Below, piece by piece: positions 5,609 to 8,753 of a DNA stretch of 8,753 nucleotides. This stretch comes from Candidatus Kaiserbacteria bacterium (lineage in GTDB: Bacteria; Patescibacteriota; Minisyncoccia; Phycocordibacterales; UBA2100): assembly GCA_019247335.1 (NCBI GenBank), contig JAFAPB010000012.1, positions 1 through 8,753 of the forward strand. Reading direction: 5' to 3'. The position numbers were made by a program, and so were the translations under genes. The first letter of the stretch is position 1, and each line of letters opens with the position of its first letter. The notes below the pieces were generated by a model, which saw only the letters and a program-made list of their open reading frames with translations, had not been told where the DNA came from and did not search any database.

Positions 5609-5617
5609 ATTGTATCA
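5609..5617 (-). promoter_or_regulatory. Extended -10 promoter of the 58-aa membrane protein gene
   Basis: Minus-strand TGATACAAT fits TGnTATAAT with one mismatch in the hexamer and ends 6 bases before ATG 5602. No clear -35 is seen, as is common with extended -10 promoters. It is divergent from the ppaC promoter within a 63-base gap. Confidence 0.6.
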
Positions 5618-5629
5618 GACCGCCTTCTC

Positions 5630-5657
5630 TTGGATTTTGGTGAACGATGGTTATACT
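5630..5657 (+). promoter_or_regulatory. ppaC promoter with -10 eight bases before ATG
   Basis: TTGGAT (5630-5635, TTG conserved), a 16-base spacer and TATACT (5652-5657, 5 of 6 matches) are followed by TTCGCGGT and ATG 5666. The predicted transcript start coincides with the start codon, so the message would be leaderless or nearly so. Confidence 0.65.
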
Positions 5658-5665
5658 TTCGCGGT

Positions 5666-6598
5666 ATGGCGGCACTCATCAAAGTCTTCGGACACAAAGC
5701 GCCGGATACCGACACGACTTGCTGCGCGATCCTGTGGGCGTGGTATTTAAATGAGCATACTTCGACGCCGGCGACCCCGTACGTGCTCGGCGAGTTGAAC
5801 AAAGAAACCTCGTTCGTACTCAACCGCTGGAAGGTGCCGCAGCCGTCCCTTCTTGAGAGCGTCAGCACCGAAGACGAGATCGTCATCGTTGACACCAACA
5901 ACCCGCAGGAACTTTTTGAGAATATCAACGATGCGAAGATCACGGCGATCATCGACCACCATAAGCTCGTGGGTGGACTTGAGACCCTCGCGCCGATCAC
6001 GGTCACGATGCGGCCACTCGCTTCGACCGCGAGCGTCATTCACGATCTCGTGGGCGATGCGGTCGTCGCGAGTATGCCGGAAGGCATGGCCGGGCTCATG
6101 CTCTCGTGCATTCTTTCGGATACGCTCGAATTCCGCTCGCCGACGACGACTCCGCACGATAAGACGATCGCGGAGAAACTTGCCAGGCAACTTAACGTCG
6201 ACATTTCCGCATACGCTGCGGAGATGTTCGCCGCAAAATCCGACGTCTCGGATTACACGGATTCCGGCCTCATCCATATCGATAGCAAGAAGTTCGAGGT
6301 CGGCGACAAAAATATCCGCGTCTCCGTCGTCGAAACCACAACGCCCGCAACTATCCTTGCGCGCAAGGAGGGAATCATCGCCGCGATCAAAAGCATTCTT
6401 GCGCAGGAGTCCGACACCCACGGCGTGCTCTTTTTCGTGATCGATATTTTGAAAGAAGAGGCAACTGTCTTCGTGTATGACAATCTCACGAAGCAAATCG
6501 TCGAGAAATCATTCGGTGTCTCGCTCGCGGGCGATTCCGCCGTCCTCCCGGGGGTTGTTTCGCGCAAAAAACAGATCGTGCCAGCGCTCAAAATATAA
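5666..6598 (+). CDS. ppaC: Manganese-dependent inorganic pyrophosphatase (family II, DHH superfamily)
   Basis: The 310-residue protein is the same length as Bacillus PpaC (309). It hydrolyses pyrophosphate to phosphate in the cytoplasm, pulling biosynthetic reactions forward. Metal and substrate residues align one by one with the Bacillus enzyme: His10, Asp14 and Asp16 in FGHKAPDTDT, Asp76, Asp97-His98-His99 in IIDHHK, Asp152 in LSDTLEFRSPT, and Arg300-Lys301 in the C-terminal GVVSRKKQIVPAL motif. DHH and DHHA2 domains are both complete. One departure: the usual VDHNE motif reads VDTNN (75-79), keeping the metal ligand Asp but replacing the His and Glu. An in-frame TTG at 5630 lies within the promoter, so ATG 5666 is chosen. 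The gene is transcribed alone, converging on nusA across a shared terminator. The SRKKQ motif excludes RecJ/NrnA-type DHH nucleases. Confidence 0.96.
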   Translation: MAALIKVFGHKAPDTDTTCCAILWAWYLNEHTSTPATPYVLGELNKETSFVLNRWKVPQPSLLESVSTEDEIVIVDTNNPQELFENINDAKITAIIDHHKLVGGLETLAPITVTMRPLASTASVIHDLVGDAVVASMPEGMAGLMLSCILSDTLEFRSPTTTPHDKTIAEKLARQLNVDISAYAAEMFAAKSDVSDYTDSGLIHIDSKKFEVGDKNIRVSVVETTTPATILARKEGIIAAIKSILAQESDTHGVLFFVIDILKEEATVFVYDNLTKQIVEKSFGVSLAGDSAVLPGVVSRKKQIVPALKI

Positions 6599-6600
6599 AG

Positions 6601-6643
6601 CAGAAAGAAACGGGGCCGCTTCGGCGCGGCCCCGTCACTTTTA
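6601..6643. terminator. Bidirectional terminator shared by ppaC and nusA
   Basis: ACGGGGCCGC (6610-6619) and GCGGCCCCGT (6626-6635) form a perfect 10-bp stem around TTCGGC. The plus side continues CACTTTTAG and the minus side TTCTTTCTG, so both converging genes have a T-rich exit. The stop codons lie 12 bases to the left and 13 to the right. Confidence 0.8.
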
Positions 6644-6647
6644 GAAA

Positions 6648-8012
6648 TTATTCCGATTCGCGTTCGCTTTCTTTCGTGTCGACGTCGACTTCTTTCTCGA
6701 CATCCTCTTCCTGCTGCTCTTCTACCTTTTCATCTTCGATGTCACGATCCTGGACCTTCGCGTCAAGGTTATCGAGGCCCTCGTCTTTCGATTCGTCGTC
6801 ATCGCCCGCCATATCCTGTTTCGCTTCGGTGAACGTATCCTCCTGCGCGTCGACGTTCTCGACATCGGTGCGCTGCACTTCCGGCTGGGCCCCGCCATCC
6901 TCCGAGATCTGATCGCCGCCCATCGAGCGGATATCGATCTTCCATCCGGTGAGACGGGCCGCGAGACGCACGTTCTGGCCGCCGCGGCCGATCGCGAGCG
7001 ACTGCTGATCTTCCGCGACGGAAACGACCGCGCGATTCTCCTCTTCAAAAAGTTCGATTCCCAAGACCTGCGCGGGCTTCAGCGCTTCTTTCACGTAGTC
7101 GCCCGGGTTTTCCGACCATTCGACGACGTCGATCTTCTCGCCGCCGAGCTCCGAGGTGACGACGGCGACGCGTACGCCGCGCTGGCCGACGAGCGCACCG
7201 ACCGGGTCGACATGCTCATCTATAGAATGTACAGCGATCTTCGCGCGACTGCCGGGCTCGCGCACAATGCCCTTCACTTCCACGGTGCCAGCAGCCATTT
7301 CGGGGACTTCCGCTTCGAACAGCTTCGTCAAAAAGCGCGGGTGCGATCGGGAGAGGCGGATGAAGGTGCCGCGGATGCCCTCGTCGACGCGCAGAAGGAG
7401 CGCGCGCACGCGCTCGCCCTGGCGATAGCGCTCGCCGGGGATCTGTTCGTCGTACGGGAGAATAGCGGTCGCGCGGCCGAGGTCGATATAGAGATTACCG
7501 CGCTCGAAGCGCTGCACGTGGCCGGTCACGATCTCGCCCTCGCGCTCGCCATACTCCTCAATAATAGAAGCGCGCTCCGCTTCGCGGACCTTTTGCATGA
7601 TGACCTGCTTCGCTGCTTGCGCGGCGATGCGGCCGAAATCTTCGCGCGTCTCGAGCGGGAAGGAAATTTCCTCGTCGAGCTGGGAGTCTTTCTTAATGCG
7701 GCGTGCGTCTTCGATCATGATGTGCTGCTCGGGGTTGAAGCGCGAGCGATGATCCTCGTCGCCGGTCGGCTCCTCGTCTTCTTGGCGCACGAGGGTGTTG
7801 TCGACGACGATCTTCGCCTGGCGGAATTCCATGTCGCCCGTTTCCGGATTGAAGGTCGCGCGGATGATCTGCCCGCGTTTGCCGTATTCACGTCGATAGG
7901 CCGCGGCGAGTGCGGTCGCGAGCGCGTCGATGACGGAATCGCGCGAAATGCCGCGCTCCTGCTGGAGTTCGTCCAGCGCGGAGTTGAGCGATTTGAGATC
8001 GAAGAGTGCCAT
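6648..8012 (-). CDS. nusA: Transcription termination/antitermination protein NusA
   Basis: The 454-residue protein has the NusA order. The N-terminal RNA-polymerase-binding domain covers about 1-155 and the S1 domain about 158-223 (GEIVTGHVQRF...LYIDLGRATAILP). KH1 is about 225-300 (DPVGALVGQRGVRV) and KH2 about 303-365 (AIGRGGQNVRLAARLTGWKIDI). NusA binds RNA polymerase and nascent RNA to modulate pausing, termination and antitermination. Two unusual features are seen: a charged insertion in the N-terminal domain (about 77-95, EDEEPTGDEDHRSRF and following) and a C-terminal extension of about 85 residues dominated by Asp and Glu. The E. coli AR repeats are absent; the acidic tail occupies their place. 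The gene is bounded by the AT-rich membrane gene's terminator upstream and the shared terminator downstream. I see no Shine-Dalgarno sequence and no convincing promoter before ATG 8012. Confidence 0.96.
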   Translation of the reverse strand: MALFDLKSLNSALDELQQERGISRDSVIDALATALAAAYRREYGKRGQIIRATFNPETGDMEFRQAKIVVDNTLVRQEDEEPTGDEDHRSRFNPEQHIMIEDARRIKKDSQLDEEISFPLETREDFGRIAAQAAKQVIMQKVREAERASIIEEYGEREGEIVTGHVQRFERGNLYIDLGRATAILPYDEQIPGERYRQGERVRALLLRVDEGIRGTFIRLSRSHPRFLTKLFEAEVPEMAAGTVEVKGIVREPGSRAKIAVHSIDEHVDPVGALVGQRGVRVAVVTSELGGEKIDVVEWSENPGDYVKEALKPAQVLGIELFEEENRAVVSVAEDQQSLAIGRGGQNVRLAARLTGWKIDIRSMGGDQISEDGGAQPEVQRTDVENVDAQEDTFTEAKQDMAGDDDESKDEGLDNLDAKVQDRDIEDEKVEEQQEEDVEKEVDVDTKESERESE

Positions 8013-8062
8013 ATGGATTGTGTTGTTCTAATTCTTTTCCTGGTTCGCCGGGGCCGCCTTTC

Positions 8063-8087
8063 AAAAAAAGCGTCCGCCTGCGGCGGA
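8063..8087 (-). terminator. Intrinsic terminator of the orphan membrane protein gene
   Basis: Minus-strand TCCGCC-GCA-GGCGGA is followed by CGC and TTTTTTT. It begins 25 bases beyond the stop codon of the membrane protein gene and isolates it from nusA. Confidence 0.8.
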
Positions 8088-8111
8088 ACTAATGAACAGA
8101 GCTTATATCGC

Positions 8112-8564
8112 TTAAATTGACTTGTCAACACCTGAAGCACTTCGTTCTACATCTTCGATCATCCAAAAAAGCGGCATACCGAGAATCATTCCGATCCCGC
8201 CTATCACAACATAAAGTATTAGTTGACCTAACGGGACCCCAATGACTAAAGCCAATAGCCCCCACAAAAAGCTATTTTCGAACATGATCCTTAAAGCTGA
8301 ATAAATGTTGTATAAAACCCCAATAATGAATATTGCGTAAAAAAGGAAACCACCCAATCCGACAATAAGATTCAAAATAAAAGTAGTCTTGAATATCTTT
8401 GATATCGCGTAAACAACAACATAAAACCCAAACAGATAAAACAGGCCAGATAGATAGCCGTAATACCACAAATATAGTGCCAAGACCGCTAGTATGAGCG
8501 CACCGATCGCTTTAAATGCGTTGCTGTGTCTGAACAAAAGCTCCCGCATTGATTCATAGTACAT
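8112..8564 (-). CDS. Multi-pass integral membrane protein of unknown function, AT-rich gene
   Basis: From ATG 8564 the frame encodes 150 residues, almost all hydrophobic, with about four to five membrane segments (roughly 17-35, 38-56, 62-84, 98-116 and 117-136) rich in Leu, Ile, Tyr, Phe and Gly. A short soluble end (WMIEDVERSASGVDKSI) closes it. I recognise no family or catalytic motif. Hand counts give about 39% GC for 8161-8520, far below neighbouring nusA sequence, and many codons end in A or T, which suggests recent acquisition or relaxed selection. An alternative start is ATG 8549 (145 residues), which has a TACTAT box 6 bases upstream, like several promoters here. The frame is open further upstream to 8699, but that part overlaps the divergent pilB-like gene and is rejected. 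It has its own terminator. Confidence 0.75.
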   Translation of the reverse strand: MYYESMRELLFRHSNAFKAIGALILAVLALYLWYYGYLSGLFYLFGFYVVVYAISKIFKTTFILNLIVGLGGFLFYAIFIIGVLYNIYSALRIMFENSFLWGLLALVIGVPLGQLILYVVIGGIGMILGMPLFWMIEDVERSASGVDKSI

Positions 8565-8592
8565 GGCGTACCAATTTCCAACAGCACGCAAC

Positions 8593-8601
8593 TGGTATAA
8601 T
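8593..8601 (+). promoter_or_regulatory. Consensus extended -10 promoter of the PilB-like gene
   Basis: TGGTATAAT is a perfect TGnTATAAT element. It ends 7 bases before ATG 8609, so transcription would start at or within a base or two of the start codon. No strong -35 is visible. This is the clearest leaderless-type promoter in the window. Confidence 0.75.
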
Positions 8602-8608
8602 TGAATCG

Positions 8609-8753
8609 ATGTACATTTCCGACACACATTTGAAATCATTTCTTGCCGATGCGGGACTCGTCTCGCAAAAGGATTTTGACGCTGCCGAGAAGGAAGCAAA
8701 AGAAGAGAATAAACCGGTCGGCGATATTTTGGTCGCCAAAAACGCGATCGGCG
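8609..8753 (+). CDS. PilB/GspE-like type IV pilus assembly ATPase, N-terminal fragment cut by window end
   Basis: Only the first 48 codons are present. The sequence HLKSFLADAGLVSQKDFDAA...KPVGDILVAKNAIG matches the start of the N-terminal domain of secretion and pilus ATPases (T2SSE_N/MshEN-type): a helix with AGLVS, a second helix with lysine and glutamate, and then KPVGDILV. In full-length proteins this domain precedes the hexameric ATPase that powers pilus extension at the inner membrane. The Walker motifs lie outside the window, so assignment rests on this domain alone, and a PilT-type or other two-component use of the domain is not excluded. A perfect extended -10 promoter supports ATG 8609. 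The antisense frame over this region is incidental. Confidence 0.75.
   Translation, partial: MYISDTHLKSFLADAGLVSQKDFDAAEKEAKEENKPVGDILVAKNAIG

Noticed and set aside
5747..6496. Minus-strand open frame (249 codons) opposite ppaC
   Set aside because: It is an antisense shadow; ppaC on the plus strand has every catalytic motif.
5666..6598. DHH motif read as a RecJ or NrnA-type nuclease
   Set aside because: The length, the DHHA2-type C-terminus and the SRKKQ motif match family II pyrophosphatase instead.
7212..8120. Long plus-strand open frame (302 codons) opposite nusA
   Set aside because: It is an antisense shadow of NusA, whose S1 and KH domains are unmistakable.
8554..8739. Minus-strand open frames over the start of the PilB-like gene, including the upstream extension of the membrane protein to 8699
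   Set aside because: They lie opposite a recognisable PilB/GspE N-terminus with a consensus promoter, and their translations are not membrane-like.
1..8753. CRISPR arrays, insertion sequences, attachment sites, prophage genes or direct repeat arrays
   Set aside because: No regularly spaced repeats, transposase or integrase motifs or flanking duplications were found; the two tRNA genes show no duplicated 3' ends.

Overview
The window is gene-dense bacterial DNA (a rough visual estimate is high-50s to 60% GC over most of it) that encodes core housekeeping functions. UGA is used as a stop (end of the trigger factor gene), so there is no sign of UGA recoding. Several traits together suggest a reduced-genome bacterium of the Candidate Phyla Radiation (Patescibacteria, Parcubacteria-like): short intergenic gaps, tRNA genes without encoded CCA, no Shine-Dalgarno sequences ahead of the start codons, -10 boxes lying 6-8 nt before ATG, a trigger factor lacking its FKBP domain, and a small proline-rich one-helix membrane protein. 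This placement is an inference, not proof.

Layout, left to right. (1) tRNA-Pro(UGG) on + converges on a membrane-anchored trypsin-like serine protease on -; the protease ATG lies one base after the 3' end of tRNA-Gly(UCC). (2) An HU-type nucleoid protein (-) sits between two hairpins, followed by ribonuclease Y (-), which has a long leader ending in a perfect hairpin against the ATG. (3) clpP and tig (-) lie side by side as in many bacteria, but two tandem terminators separate them and clpP has its own promoter. (4) A 58-residue membrane protein (-, not previously called because it is short) is divergent from a family II manganese-dependent inorganic pyrophosphatase (ppaC, +). (5) ppaC and nusA (-) converge on a shared bidirectional terminator. 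(6) An AT-rich orphan multi-pass membrane protein (-) is divergent from the start of a PilB/GspE-like ATPase gene (+) that runs off the window end.

The genes cover RNA turnover (RNase Y), transcription (NusA), nascent-chain folding and protein quality control (trigger factor, ClpP, the envelope protease), chromosome packaging (HU) and pyrophosphate removal (PpaC). Almost every gene appears to be its own transcription unit, with a promoter and a terminator of its own.

I do not see a new defence, mobile or biosynthetic system. The most notable signals are the recurrent leaderless promoter layout, the tRNA-to-mRNA junction with a one-base leader, the trigger factor without a prolyl isomerase domain, and the compositionally foreign membrane gene. 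No intergenic stretch exceeds 300 bases; the longest (3425-3617) holds a weak terminator, a candidate promoter and the rny leader hairpin.
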